A stretch of 64,000 bases of DNA from Pyramidobacter piscolens (GCA_004558205.1 SFDM01000013.1:1-64000), one strand, 5' to 3'. Counted from the stretch's first letter, positions 52,891 to 62,256 are shown. The notes: generated by a model not told the origin, from the sequence alone. Program-made: numbers and translations.

Positions 52891-53715
52891 CTAACGTTCT
52901 GTGGCAAGGCCATAACAGGTTGGAGTCACTCCCGTGACTTTCAGGAATGTCTTTGAAAAGTGGCTTTGGTCGGTAAAACCGAGCTCATGGGCAATTTGGA
53001 GCAGCGGGACGCGCTTCGCCATCATCTCCTTCGCCTTGTTTACACGAAGCTGATTGATGTAAGCGTGAGGGCTCAGCCCCACTTCTTCCTTAAAGAGCTT
53101 GGTAAAGTAGAAGGGGCTCAGGCAGGCCATACAGGCCAGTTCGTCCACGCTGGGAAGGGACAGGAAGTTCTCGCGGATATACTCCTTGACGGCCGCTATG
53201 CCCGGAGACTTCACATCCCTCCTGAACACCACGCTTCCCAGCATCCGCGCGAGGATGTTTTCGGAGATTTTCATAAAATCGACGCTGTCAGAATCAGAAC
53301 CTGACTCCATTCCCCGCTGGACTCAGATATAGCCCTCCCAGAGATCGCGATTCGAGAAACAGGATAGAGCAGACCGTCCCACGCGGATCTTCTTGACGAG
53401 CCACTGAGGAAGAGCGTCCTCGCCCAGATAGACGGTCCTGTACACACAGGTGTCCTTCATCTGGGAAAAATCAAAGGTATGGGGCATTTCAGGGCCGATG
53501 ACGAGGAATTCGCCGGGCTTCAGGTTCAGCTTGATATCCCTGAAGTCCATAGACAAAACGCCGCTCTCGACGACAGAAATGGTGTACTCGCTGTGCAGAT
53601 GGGGCGACGCCGAGCGCGCCGCCGCAAAGTTCATGGCGGTCAGGAAATCGACGCTGTCGAGCGCCTTCCGTCTCCATATTCTTCTGAGGGCGTTTTTTAC
53701 CGTCCCTTCGTCCAT
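52891..53715 (-). pseudogene. AraC family regulator interrupted by one in-frame stop
   Basis: The N-terminal cupin half (53323-53715, 130 residues, with PHLHSEYTISVVESG) and the C-terminal AraC double helix-turn-helix half (52891-53310, with CLSPFYFTKLFKEEVGLSPH and ELGFTDQSHFSKTFLKVTG) are in the same frame, separated only by TGA at 53323-53325 and four codons. A single C-to-T change (CGA to TGA) would explain it. The TGA has no selenoprotein-like context. Alternatively the DNA-binding half is made alone from ATG 53310. GGAGGA precedes ATG 53715. It would have controlled the reductase/symporter genes. Confidence 0.8.
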
Positions 53716-53991
53716 ACCTATCCTCCTCTTTTCATCAACGGCCGGCGGAGACGCGCCGCTCCGCCAGCCCTCGGAGCAAACCTTCTTTCAGGAAACGACC
53801 GCCTGTCATAGCCAGCGTATGCCTCTTATCCACACAACCTAAAAAATCAGCGAAGCTCGGCGCCTCCGGAAAAAACCCGCCGCGCGGGCTCCCTATGGCC
53901 GCAGGCGGCCTGAAAAGCTCCAAGCGGCCAGGCCCCCTTGGACTGGCCCCGAATTGCTGATATGAAGCGAGTTTCGGATAAGGTGTACTAA

Positions 53992-55269
53992 TTACTGGCT
54001 GACTTTTTCAAGAGCTTTGAGTACCATGGCCCGGCGAGCCTGATATTCGGCCTCGGCGGATTCGCAGGGAACCGCCAGAGGGTGGGGAATAGCGACGCCG
54101 TGTACCACGCGGTTGCTTCCAAAGGTGTGGGCTATCGGGTCGATAGCCGTGATGTGGGCACAGGGAATCCCCGCGCGTTCCACTTCTTTTGTGATCGCCG
54201 CACCGCAGCGAGTGCAGGAGCCTCAGGTGGAAACCATGATGGCGGCGTCCACGCCCGCTTCTTTCAAAGAGGCGGCGATCCCCTTTCCGAATCCCTCGGC
54301 GTTAATCAGCGACGCGCCCGTCCCGGCGGTGGAATAATAGTATTCATGCACCCCGCCGATGACGCCCTCTTTCGCGAGGTCGCGCAGGATATCCAGAGGC
54401 ACGATACGGTTCGGGTCGGCGTTGGCGAAGTTCGTATCGTAACCGCCGTGAATCGACACGGTGCTGCCCCGTTCAAGGCGGGCGGCATCGCCGATATAGT
54501 AACGGCCATAGCGGGTGGCCGAAGAGCTTTCAATCCTGTCAGGGTTGCCCTGAGGTACGATTCCGCCGGTATTGAGAAGAGCCACCACGGCCTTGCCCAA
54601 ATCCTTCACGGCGGGGGCCACGGCCACCTTCTCGGGCACTTCCTGCAGGTACTCCGACGTGAAAGGCTCGCCTTTCATCTTCTTGAGCAGCATCTCCACG
54701 GCGCGCTTGCCGCCGTTCTCGGGCATAAAGAAGTTCTTTCTGATATGGCGGTGGAAGTAGTTCTCGTCGTCGGCCCTGCCCATCTCTTCATGGTTGAGCA
54801 GCTTGGCCGCCAGCCTGGTCATGTCTTCCAGGGCAGGCTTCATGAAGCGCGCCGAGTCACCGGTTTTGACGATGTACATGCTGTCGCGGAACATAGCGAC
54901 GGCGGGGCTTTCCACGTTCATTCCGGCGATGCCGGGAATGCCCAAAACTTCCCGGGCCTTGTCGATCACGTGGCCACAGGCAAAGCCGTATCTGCCGGCA
55001 TAGAAGGACGGCCCGGCGATGACCAGGTCAGGCTTGTATTCCCTGAGCGCCTTTTCAACGTCGGCCAGCACCTCTTCAGTATGCTCGGCAAAGTAGTTGT
55101 CACCGCAGACATAGGTGGCGCACACCTCAGCCACGTCCTTCAGAAGCCGGTTGATCTGCGCACCGGGCCCCATGGCGCCCGCCACGCATTGAGGTGCGTA
55201 GTCCGCCCTGTCCTCTCCGCCGACGCCGGCAAAAAACTGGTTGATATAATGAAGCACCTTGTAGGTCAT
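53992..55269 (-). CDS. Glycine/sarcosine/betaine reductase component B selenoprotein (GrdB/F/I-like)
   Basis: A 425-residue selenoprotein if the UGA at 54223-54225 is read as selenocysteine (residue 349). The frame runs on after it as Sec-GSCTRCGA, the signature active site of component B, where Sec attacks the substrate C-N bond. The matching position is Sec350 in clostridial GrdB. A SECIS-like hairpin follows the UGA: CTGCAC, an 8-nt loop, then GTGCGG. The upstream part has AGPSFYAGRYGFACG and GGYDTNFANADPNRIVPLDI. It follows the GrdE-type gene by 12 bp. Substrate class (betaine, sarcosine, glycine or creatine) is not settled by sequence. Confidence 0.9.
54191..54225 (-). promoter_or_regulatory. 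Sec UGA codon and SECIS-like hairpin
   Basis: On the minus strand the UGA is followed after a few nucleotides by CTGCAC-TCGCTGCG-GTGCGG, which can form a six-pair stem with a G-containing loop at a distance usual for bacterial SECIS elements. The next codons (G S C T R C G A) are conserved in the family. Confidence 0.65.
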
Positions 55270-55281
55270 TGTACTGCCTCC

Positions 55282-56586
55282 TTAAACCCAGCCCGCGCTG
55301 ACGTTGAAGATGCCTGCCTGCGCACAGGAGCAGGGAAGGTGAATAAGCTCAGTGTAGAACGAATCGGCCTCCGCGGGAGACGCGTCGATTACGGCGCGTA
55401 CCAGCTCCACAGATTTTTCGTTTCCGATGAGGCGTCCCATCTTTTCGGGGACCGCCAGCAGCTGATGGGTGTTGCCCACGCTGACCATGGCATTGCACGC
55501 GGGCGTCCAGTCCGCCAGGCCGGGGCTCTTGCCGTCGCGGCCGCCCAGCTCATCGGAGATGATGACGGTCTTGACGCCGTAGTTTTCGAGGCTGCGCACA
55601 TTCATCATGATGTCCTCGTCGGGGTTGCCGTGGCCTTCGGTGACCAGAATCGCTCCGTCGGCGCCCAGGAAATGCGCTAGTTTGGAGGTAAAGAGGCTGG
55701 ATCTGACCTTGCCTTCCAGCGTGATAACCTCGTTATGGACGATGACGCCGGCAAAGCATAGGGTCTTGCCGTGCTGGCTGAAGCACTCTTCGATGACGGG
55801 GCTGTTCTGGATTTCATACATGTACTGCTTATCGGAACACACGGTGCAGTGAGCGCCCAGGAAAGTAGTCACCGCGCCGTCGATAATCTCGTTGGGATGG
55901 AGTACCGTGGGAATCAGCGTGGTTCCCGCGAGCTGCCCGTAAACGTGGAAGTCGATGATCTCGGGCTTCTGGCTGAGCAGCTGCATCACATAGACCACTT
56001 TAGGAAGCTTTTCGTCCACAGGTGCCAGTTCGTAGGTCTTCACCTCGTCGGCCTTCACGTCCTTGCAGCAATCCGCCAGGTAGGCCGCCAGGCGGAACGA
56101 AGCCAGACGGCACGCCTCGTCGGTGGCCAGCGTGTCCTTTTCAAGTTCGCCGGCCTTGACGTTGGCGATCAGCACCACGTTGAAAGTCTTCGCGAAGGGG
56201 CAGTAGGCGGCCGCGGGCCCGCTCATGTCCACCAGCCCGCCGGTCCTGCACTTCAGCGCCTCGTCCCCGCTCTCAGTCACGAGAACGGCGCAGTTTTTCA
56301 GAGCGACGGTAGCTCCGACGCCGGCCTGCCCCATGTCGAGAATGCCGGGGAAGACCGCGCCTTCGCCAGTCAGCTTGCAACGTGGCTCCACGGCGGCCTT
56401 CACGGGAATGATTCTCACGTCTTCGCCCGGACGGGCAAGATCCAGCGAGAAGGATTCCACGACAGGGAAACTTCCGCAGGCGGCGACGGCCTCTTCCTTA
56501 TTGACATAGAGGACGCCATCCCGAAGGGTCGTTTTCTCTCCCCATTCAAGACCTGTCACGTTCAGTTTATGAAGATCAAGTTTCAC
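55282..56586 (-). CDS. Component B proprotein (GrdE-like, pyruvoyl-type)
   Basis: A 434-residue partner of the selenoprotein. Family features: LHPNEIIDGAV near 229-239, YEIQNSPVIEE near 257-267, and FLGADGAILVTEGHGNPDED plus SDELGGRDGKSPGLADW downstream. GrdE proteins self-cleave near residue 242 to make a pyruvoyl group that binds amino substrates; here Cys247 (GAHC) or Cys250 is the candidate. N-methylated substrates do not need Schiff-base formation, so its role depends on the substrate. Start GTG 56586 with GGAGAGG upstream. Confidence 0.87.
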   Translation of the reverse strand: MKLDLHKLNVTGLEWGEKTTLRDGVLYVNKEEAVAACGSFPVVESFSLDLARPGEDVRIIPVKAAVEPRCKLTGEGAVFPGILDMGQAGVGATVALKNCAVLVTESGDEALKCRTGGLVDMSGPAAAYCPFAKTFNVVLIANVKAGELEKDTLATDEACRLASFRLAAYLADCCKDVKADEVKTYELAPVDEKLPKVVYVMQLLSQKPEIIDFHVYGQLAGTTLIPTVLHPNEIIDGAVTTFLGAHCTVCSDKQYMYEIQNSPVIEECFSQHGKTLCFAGVIVHNEVITLEGKVRSSLFTSKLAHFLGADGAILVTEGHGNPDEDIMMNVRSLENYGVKTVIISDELGGRDGKSPGLADWTPACNAMVSVGNTHQLLAVPEKMGRLIGNEKSVELVRAVIDASPAEADSFYTELIHLPCSCAQAGIFNVSAGWV

Positions 56587-57047
56587 TGCTATCCTCTCCT
56601 TCTTTCCCCTGACTATGCCGGCCTATAATCAGGGAAAATCCTATTGACGATCCTATGATAAAAAAAGGGAGGAAAAAAGTCTTGTAAAAAAATGCTTTCG
56701 TCGTTGGAAACTCTGGAGCGACATAAAGCATAAAAAATTCAAACAGACTCGAGCTTTGAATTCAAAGCTATTGAAACACGGCTGTTCACTACGGCTCCTT
56801 TCATAAAGGAAATATATAAAATTTCTCATTACAAAAAAGAGAAAAAGATCATTCTTTCCGATGTAAAAGTTATGGAATAGACCTGAGGTTTCACCATTCC
56901 CTCACGTAAAGTCAGAATTTTTGTAAAAATTTTCTCGTTCCTCGTACCAAACCTTCGCCCCAAAAGCGAACACACAAACAAAAGCGCCTCGGGCGCTCTT
57001 AAAAAAGAGCGTCCCGAGGCGCTTCTCATACTTATTCCCTATTGATA
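56587..57047. other. AT-rich upstream region of the component B genes
   Basis: It probably holds the promoter of the GrdE/GrdB-like genes, although I find no convincing -10/-35 pair. A hairpin AAGCGCCTCGGG...CCCGAGGCGCTT lies at 56982-57024. I see no gene. Confidence 0.35.
56982..57024. terminator. Hairpin, possible terminator
   Basis: AAGCGCCTCGGGCGCTCTT and AAGAGCGTCCCGAGGCGCTT form a near-perfect stem around AAAA. T-runs are short. Confidence 0.5.
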
Positions 57048-57295
57048 TGCTTAATATCAAATCGAAAAAACACGTCAAAAGATTTTAACGCAAAGGGCGC
57101 AAAGGTTCGCAAAGGAAAAACTTGAAAGACTTTTAAAAACGAAAAATTAATCAAAATACATGAATTCATATCACTCTAATTCATTTTTAGGGTTTATAAT
57201 TTAGGTCTTGTTTTTCCTTTGCGACCTTTGCGCCCTTTCTGTTCAGCCTTTGCGTTGAAATCCTTTGACTTTGATCTTCGATCTTATATTAAGCA
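57048..57295. repeat. CTTTGCG intergenic palindrome, copy 2
   Basis: The outer ends TGCTTAATAT / ATATTAAGCA are complementary. The left arm has GTCAAAAGATTTTAACGCAAAG and GCGCAAAGG; the right arm has CCTTTGCGACC, CCTTTGCG, TTGAAATCCTTTGAC and TTGATCTT. The right end closely matches copy 1 at 43679-43712. Confidence 0.65.
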
Positions 57296-57331
57296 CGTTG
57301 AATGCAAGTTAGTATAAAAGGCTTTTCCCCC

Positions 57332-57381
57332 AAAAAAATCCCGTTTCGGACCTGGATCCAGGTCCGAAACGGGATTTTTTT
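57332..57381. terminator. Perfect 50-bp palindromic terminator
   Basis: A-run, then ATCCCGTTTCGGACCTGGAT and its full complement, ending in a T-run; the two 25-nt arms are exact complements. It ends the minus-strand creatininase/ABC operon. Confidence 0.9.
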
Positions 57382-57413
57382 ATGCTGTCCACGCCGGTTC
57401 GCCTCACGCTGCT

Positions 57414-58166
57414 CTAGCGTCCGGCGAACTCCTTTTCGATCACTTGAGCGATGGTGTCCACGATCTCCTCCGCCATGGCCTTGCCGATCTCGGCAGAAGC
57501 GCCGTCGGCGCTGTACAGGATGCCGCTGGGCGGCACCAGCCCGCTGGGCTCGGGATAGACCACGGGGCGGGGGCGGTAGGGCTTGCCTTCCTGTTTCGGG
57601 ATCCTGTCGGCATGGGCCAGCTCGGGATAGTAGTGCATGATCAGCGACGTCTCGGTGAGGCTGGCATGTTCCACTTCCCACCCCGGGAACTTCCCGTCGA
57701 AGAGGCGGTCCAGCGTTTCTGTCCGGATCATCTCGAACCAGTTGATCATCACGACCTTGGCGTCGGGATGGCCGGCAGTGAAAAGGTAGGCCGCCTCCGA
57801 CATAAAGGCTGTGTTCTCATAGTGGCCGCTCATCAGCAGAAAGTTTCTCTTCCCCTGACGGTAAAAGTCGTCGAGGATCTCCTTCACCAGCTGAATCAAA
57901 GTCGCCCCAGAAACGGCCGTGGTCCCCGGGAAGGACATGCCGCCGCCCGTGGCCGGCTGCGAACGGCAGCCATAGTAGACCGGCGGCGCCACCAGCAGAT
58001 CGCACCGCTCCGACAGGTCGCGGCACAGGGCGTAGGGAATAAGCAGGTCGGTCGTAAAGGGAAGGTGCGGACCGTGCTGTTCCACGGAACCGATGCACAG
58101 GGCGACGGCGCTGCCCTCCAATTTTTCGAACTCCGGCCATGTCATGCTGATCATTTCTTTCGTCAT
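57414..58166 (-). CDS. Creatininase (creatinine amidohydrolase)
   Basis: A 250-residue metal-dependent cyclic amidase interconverting creatinine and creatine. Every key residue of Pseudomonas creatininase has a counterpart: Glu29, His31 and Asp40 (GSVEQHGPHLPFTTD), His115, Tyr116 and Glu117 (SGHYENTAF), Trp143, Trp163 and His167 (FPGWEVEH). The two tryptophans form the substrate pocket and are not general to the wider family, so the specific name is justified. GGGMSFPGTTAVSGATL is also close. It lies 26 bp after a polyamine-type ABC importer operon and ends at a strong terminator. Confidence 0.88.
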   Translation of the reverse strand: MTKEMISMTWPEFEKLEGSAVALCIGSVEQHGPHLPFTTDLLIPYALCRDLSERCDLLVAPPVYYGCRSQPATGGGMSFPGTTAVSGATLIQLVKEILDDFYRQGKRNFLLMSGHYENTAFMSEAAYLFTAGHPDAKVVMINWFEMIRTETLDRLFDGKFPGWEVEHASLTETSLIMHYYPELAHADRIPKQEGKPYRPRPVVYPEPSGLVPPSGILYSADGASAEIGKAMAEEIVDTIAQVIEKEFAGR

Positions 58167-58192
58167 TGAAAGACCCAGCCTCTCTTTAGATT

Positions 58193-58975
58193 TTAGATTT
58201 TTTTGCGCTGGAGCATTTGGGCAATGCTCACCAGCGTGACGGAAATACAGAAAACTACCGTGCCGATCGCGTTGATCACGGGGCTGACGCCGCTGCGGAT
58301 GATGCTGTAGATATAAACCGGCAGCGTCTGGTCAAAGCCGCAGACGAACCACGCGATTATAAACTCGTCAAAGCTGATCGTAAAGGTCAGCAGCGCCGCC
58401 GCCACAATGCCCGGCAGCGTCTGGGGCAGGATCACCAGCAGCATGGTGCGCAGGTTTCCAGCGCCGAGGTCCCAGGCGGCGTCCTCCATGCTCTTTGGAA
58501 TGGTCTGCATCCTGGCGTTGATGATGGACAGCGCAAGAGGCGCCGTGAAGACCACGTGGCTCATCCAAACCGTGACGATCGACATGGGGACGCTGATCCA
58601 GTTGAAGAAAATCAGCAGCGCCAGCCCCATCAGCGTCCAGGGAACGGCCAGCGGCGAGATGGACGCCAGCATGTAGAACCCCTTCCACCGGGATTTCCAG
58701 TGGCGCAGCCCGTAGGCGCCCGTAAAGCCCAGCAGCACCGCCGTAAAGGAGACGCCGACGCCCAGGATCACGCTGTTGCAGAGCGCGCGGATCACTTTTT
58801 CGTTGGAAAAGAGCTTTTCGTACCATCGGAGGGTGAATCCCCTCCAGGGCAAGCTCGAAAAGCGGTCGAGGTTGAAGGAAAAAGCGATGGTAATCAAGAT
58901 GGGCCCCAGGACGAACAGGACGGCCAGGATGAGATAGAGCCATCCGAGCAGCTTTATTTTAGGAGACTGCTTCAT
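58193..58975 (-). CDS. ABC transporter permease (PotC-like)
   Basis: A 260-residue inner-membrane protein with six hydrophobic segments and the permease loop MEDAAWDLGAGNLRTMLLVI (EAA motif, about 162-181). It forms the membrane channel with the PotB-like partner. Its start overlaps the partner stop (ATGA). Family members import polyamines and related cations; the creatininase immediately downstream suggests creatinine or creatine. Confidence 0.9.
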   Translation of the reverse strand: MKQSPKIKLLGWLYLILAVLFVLGPILITIAFSFNLDRFSSLPWRGFTLRWYEKLFSNEKVIRALCNSVILGVGVSFTAVLLGFTGAYGLRHWKSRWKGFYMLASISPLAVPWTLMGLALLIFFNWISVPMSIVTVWMSHVVFTAPLALSIINARMQTIPKSMEDAAWDLGAGNLRTMLLVILPQTLPGIVAAALLTFTISFDEFIIAWFVCGFDQTLPVYIYSIIRSGVSPVINAIGTVVFCISVTLVSIAQMLQRKKI

Positions 58976-59859
58976 TTGCCGCTCCCTCCGTTCTCACGGC
59001 TGCCCACGCTCCGGAACAGCGACAGAACCAGCAGCACCCCAAATATGGCGGCGACCATCATGATGGACAGCGCCGAAGCCAGGGGCCAGTTGATGTTCCA
59101 CTGCACGGCGTCCACGATGAGCTGCGGAAAAACCCGCTCGTTCTGGCCTCCGAGGGTGGCCGGCGAGATGAAATCGGCAAAGGCCAGGATGTAGATGAAC
59201 ATCATGCCGTTGACCAGCCCTGTGGCCGAAAGGGGCAGAATGACGTGGAAAAAACTCTGCATCCGCCCGGCCCCCAGATCGTTTGCCGCTTCCAGCAGCT
59301 TGGGATCGATGTTTTCCAGAGTGGTATAGATGGTCAGCGTCATGATGGGCATCAGGTAGTGAATCAGCCCAATGGTGGTAGCCGTGTTGGTGTAGAGGAT
59401 CTGGAGCGGTTTCTCGATCAGCCCCAGGCTCTTCAGCACCATGTTGACGATGCCCGTGTTGCCCAGCATGATGAACCAGGAATAGGCGCGGATCAGATAG
59501 CTGGTCCAAAAGGGGGCGATGATCAGGATCAGCAGGAACACCCGCCAGCGCCGGGGGACGACGAAGACCAGCGTCATGGCCAGAGGGTAGGCGATCAGCG
59601 TGGTAATCGCCACCACCTTGACCGAGAGCAGCAGCGAAACGCGCAGGGCTTTCCAGTAAAGGGGATCAGTGAATACAGCGGCGTAATTCTGCAGCGTAAA
59701 CCCTTCGGTCAGCTGGTAGTTCACCATCGTTCGAAAGCTGGTGCTGATGATAAACGCCAGGGGGATCAGATAGAAGACGGTCATCCATGACGACAGGGGC
59801 AGCAGCCAGACCGCCGAGTGATCGAGCGCGCCGCGGCGGCTGTGAACAAAAAGGCTCAC
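58972..59859 (-). CDS. ABC transporter permease (PotB-like)
   Basis: A 295-residue inner-membrane protein with six hydrophobic segments. The EAA motif is LLEAANDLGAGRMQSFFHVI (about 188-207). Its start overlaps the ATPase stop by 4 bp and its stop overlaps the PotC-like start, giving tight coupling of the subunits. Confidence 0.9.
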   Translation of the reverse strand: MSLFVHSRRGALDHSAVWLLPLSSWMTVFYLIPLAFIISTSFRTMVNYQLTEGFTLQNYAAVFTDPLYWKALRVSLLLSVKVVAITTLIAYPLAMTLVFVVPRRWRVFLLILIIAPFWTSYLIRAYSWFIMLGNTGIVNMVLKSLGLIEKPLQILYTNTATTIGLIHYLMPIMTLTIYTTLENIDPKLLEAANDLGAGRMQSFFHVILPLSATGLVNGMMFIYILAFADFISPATLGGQNERVFPQLIVDAVQWNINWPLASALSIMMVAAIFGVLLVLSLFRSVGSRENGGSGK

Positions 59860-60962
59860 TCTTCGGCCTCGCAGCGCGTTTCTTCCGCGCCTCCGGCGGG
59901 CGCGGGCACGATCAGCGCATCCTGGGCGTTGAAAGAAAGCCAGACCGGATCCCCTTCGCGCAGCGCCGTTTTACCCGTGACTTCGCTGACGATGCGCTCC
60001 CCACCGCAATCAGCGCAAAGCCACGTGTTCAGCCCCTTGAACACGCGCCGGCTGATCACCGCAGGGAAGGAAAAGTCCCGTCCCCGAGGTTCCTCGTCTC
60101 TCGGCGCAAAGAGAACGTTTTCCGGACGGAGGCAGAGCACAGCGGGGCCGGAGAAGGGCGCGCCCGTGATCCGGCCCTGCAGCTTCCCGATAGAATCGCT
60201 AGCAAACTCGCCGCCGGCGCCGCAACGCCCGGCAATAGCTGAACATTCCCCGAGAAACTGTGCCACAAAAAGGGTCTTGGGATTGTCGTAGACATAATCC
60301 GGCGCCCCAAGCTGTTCGATAACGCCGCCGCGCATGATGGCCACTTGGTCGCTCATGGTCATGGCCTCTTCCTGATCGTGGGTGACGTACACAAAGGTCT
60401 GACCAAGCGACGTCTGAAGCTGCTTGAGCTCGAACTGCATCTGCTTGCGGATCTGGGCGTCAAGAGCGCCCAGAGGTTCGTCGAGCAGCAGAATCGTGGG
60501 ACGCAGCACCAGCGAACGGGCCAGAGCGATGCGCTGGCGCTGGCCGCCCGAAAGCTGGCTGGGCTTGCGCGCGTCGTAGCCCTCAAGGCCGACCATGCGC
60601 AGCGCCTGCCCGACGCGTTCCCGGGCTTCGCTTTTTTTCACGCCCTGCATGCGCAGCCCAAAGCCGATGTTCTCGGCCACAGTCATGTGCGGGAAAAGGG
60701 CGTAATCCTGAAAGACCATGCTGGTACTGCGCTTGGACGGAGGCAGGTCCGTCACGTCCCGGCCGCCGATCCACACGCTGCCCTCGTCAGGCGTGATGAA
60801 TCCCCCAATCATTCTCAGCGTGGTCGTCTTTCCGCAACCCGAAGGGCCCAGAATGGAAAGAAAAGCGCCGCGTTCTATGGACAGGCTCAGGCGGTCCACG
60901 ATCGTCCGCCCTTCATATCGCTTCGTAACCTGATCGAGATGAACGTCAAACTGTTCTGGCAT
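59856..60962 (-). CDS. ABC transporter ATPase (PotA-like)
   Basis: A 368-residue ATPase with Walker A LGPSGCGKTTTLRMIGG (about 34-50), signature LSGGQRQRIALARSL, Walker B TILLLDEPLGALD and switch His in VTHDQEEA, followed by a C-terminal TOBE domain (about 270-355). It energises uptake through the two permeases. ATG 60962 has AGAGGAGAA upstream; an earlier in-frame start at 61040 lacks support. Confidence 0.94.
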   Translation of the reverse strand: MPEQFDVHLDQVTKRYEGRTIVDRLSLSIERGAFLSILGPSGCGKTTTLRMIGGFITPDEGSVWIGGRDVTDLPPSKRSTSMVFQDYALFPHMTVAENIGFGLRMQGVKKSEARERVGQALRMVGLEGYDARKPSQLSGGQRQRIALARSLVLRPTILLLDEPLGALDAQIRKQMQFELKQLQTSLGQTFVYVTHDQEEAMTMSDQVAIMRGGVIEQLGAPDYVYDNPKTLFVAQFLGECSAIAGRCGAGGEFASDSIGKLQGRITGAPFSGPAVLCLRPENVLFAPRDEEPRGRDFSFPAVISRRVFKGLNTWLCADCGGERIVSEVTGKTALREGDPVWLSFNAQDALIVPAPAGGAEETRCEAEE

Positions 60963-61055
60963 AATGAATTCTCCTCTTAGGATAATGGAGCATCGTCCTT
61001 TTTCTTGGATAAAGCGAAAGCCGGGATGCAGATTCTGCATTCCGGCAAAGTCGCA

Positions 61056-62144
61056 CTATCTGCTCTTAAATTTTTCCCAGACCGCCTGCCATTCGGCTTC
61101 GTTCTGAGGAACCTTGCGGGTGGCGATGTTGGAGAGCATCTCCTCCATTTTCGCCTCGTCATCCATGCGCAGCAGCTTTGCCTGCTCTTCCGTCAGGAAG
61201 TTCAGCGCCTTCTTGTTGGGAACCGTGGAATGGAACGCATCGGACCAAGCCAGCTTCGCCTGCACTTCAGGAGTGGTCAGGTACTGGATGAAGGCCTTGG
61301 CGGCTTCCTTGTTCTGACTGCTCTTCACTATGGAGACCGACTCAGTCCAGGACACGCCGCCCTCTTTGGGGACCAGCACTTCGATAGGGCGTCCCTCTTC
61401 CTTGAGGAGCACCTGCAGCCATTCGCCGCCGAAGCTGACCCAGGCGCTTTCATTGGCCAGAGCCTGGATGGTGTCCGCGTTGGTGGCGGCGATGCTGCCC
61501 ACCTGGGGCTTAAGCTCCATGAGCTTGGCTTCCAGATCGGCAAGCTGCCCGGCGTCTAAGTCGTAGGGCTGCTTGTTTCCGGTGTAGCGCGCCAGGACTC
61601 CCATGTTCGGCAGGTACCAGTCGAAGATGACCACCTTGCCCTTGACCTTGGGGTTGTACATGATATTCGTCGAAGAAGCTTCTTCTTCGGTGATGTAGTT
61701 GGAGTTGTAGACGACGCCGTAATACCCCCAGCGGCTCACCACGGCGTAAAGCCTGCCGTCGGCCTTCACCTGGTCGAAATCCTTCCAGCGCTCGTAAAAG
61801 TTCTCGATTTCGGGATAGTCGGCGGGGGCCAGTTCGTCGATGAGGTCAGCCTTCACCAGCTTGCTTACCCAAGGCGTGTCGGGAGTGACGATATCCCACT
61901 CGCCTTTCTTCGCGTTCTGAAGCATGGCGAACATCTGATCCGAAGTCGGATAGATCTTCGCGTTGACCTTGACGCCGTACTTCTCCTCAAAGGGTTTGAT
62001 GATCTGATCCTCTTCATAGCCCGCCATGACAAGCAGGTTCAGCGTGCCGCAGATCTTCTGGGGCTGGGTCTCCGCATAGGCAGGGACAAGAGAACTGCCG
62101 ATTAAAAGAAAAAATGCCGCCACAACACGGGAAAAACTTTTCAT
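61056..62144 (-). CDS. ABC transporter substrate-binding protein (PotD-like)
   Basis: A 362-residue periplasmic protein: signal peptide (about 1-23, cleavage near AYA), then the PotD/PotF fold with LNLLVMAGYEEDQIIKPFEE, YPTSDQMFAMLQ and YAVVSRWGYYGVVYNSNYI. It selects the cargo for the importer. ATG 62144 is chosen (GGTGG about 10 nt upstream); in-frame starts at 62153 and 62237 exist. It is the first gene of the ABC/creatininase operon behind a near-consensus promoter. Confidence 0.9.
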   Translation of the reverse strand: MKSFSRVVAAFFLLIGSSLVPAYAETQPQKICGTLNLLVMAGYEEDQIIKPFEEKYGVKVNAKIYPTSDQMFAMLQNAKKGEWDIVTPDTPWVSKLVKADLIDELAPADYPEIENFYERWKDFDQVKADGRLYAVVSRWGYYGVVYNSNYITEEEASSTNIMYNPKVKGKVVIFDWYLPNMGVLARYTGNKQPYDLDAGQLADLEAKLMELKPQVGSIAATNADTIQALANESAWVSFGGEWLQVLLKEEGRPIEVLVPKEGGVSWTESVSIVKSSQNKEAAKAFIQYLTTPEVQAKLAWSDAFHSTVPNKKALNFLTEEQAKLLRMDDEAKMEEMLSNIATRKVPQNEAEWQAVWEKFKSR

Positions 62145-62256
62145 ACCTTCCATTCCACCTTCAAAAAAAATGCCCTGCCGCGCAGAAAAGCCCGCGGCTA
62201 AAAAGCATGTGAACGCATAGCACAGTTCCTCTGTCACATTGCGTTTCGCTCAGGGA

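Noticed and set aside
53308..53325. The AraC stop codon as a second selenocysteine codon
   Set aside because: There is no cysteine-like redox motif, no hairpin resembling a SECIS, and AraC regulators are not known selenoproteins; a point mutation is simpler.
53826..53834. TTATCCACA, a perfect DnaA box
   Set aside because: One such 9-mer in 64 kb is expected about half the time by chance; no cluster of boxes, AT-rich unwinding region or dnaA/dnaN genes are nearby.
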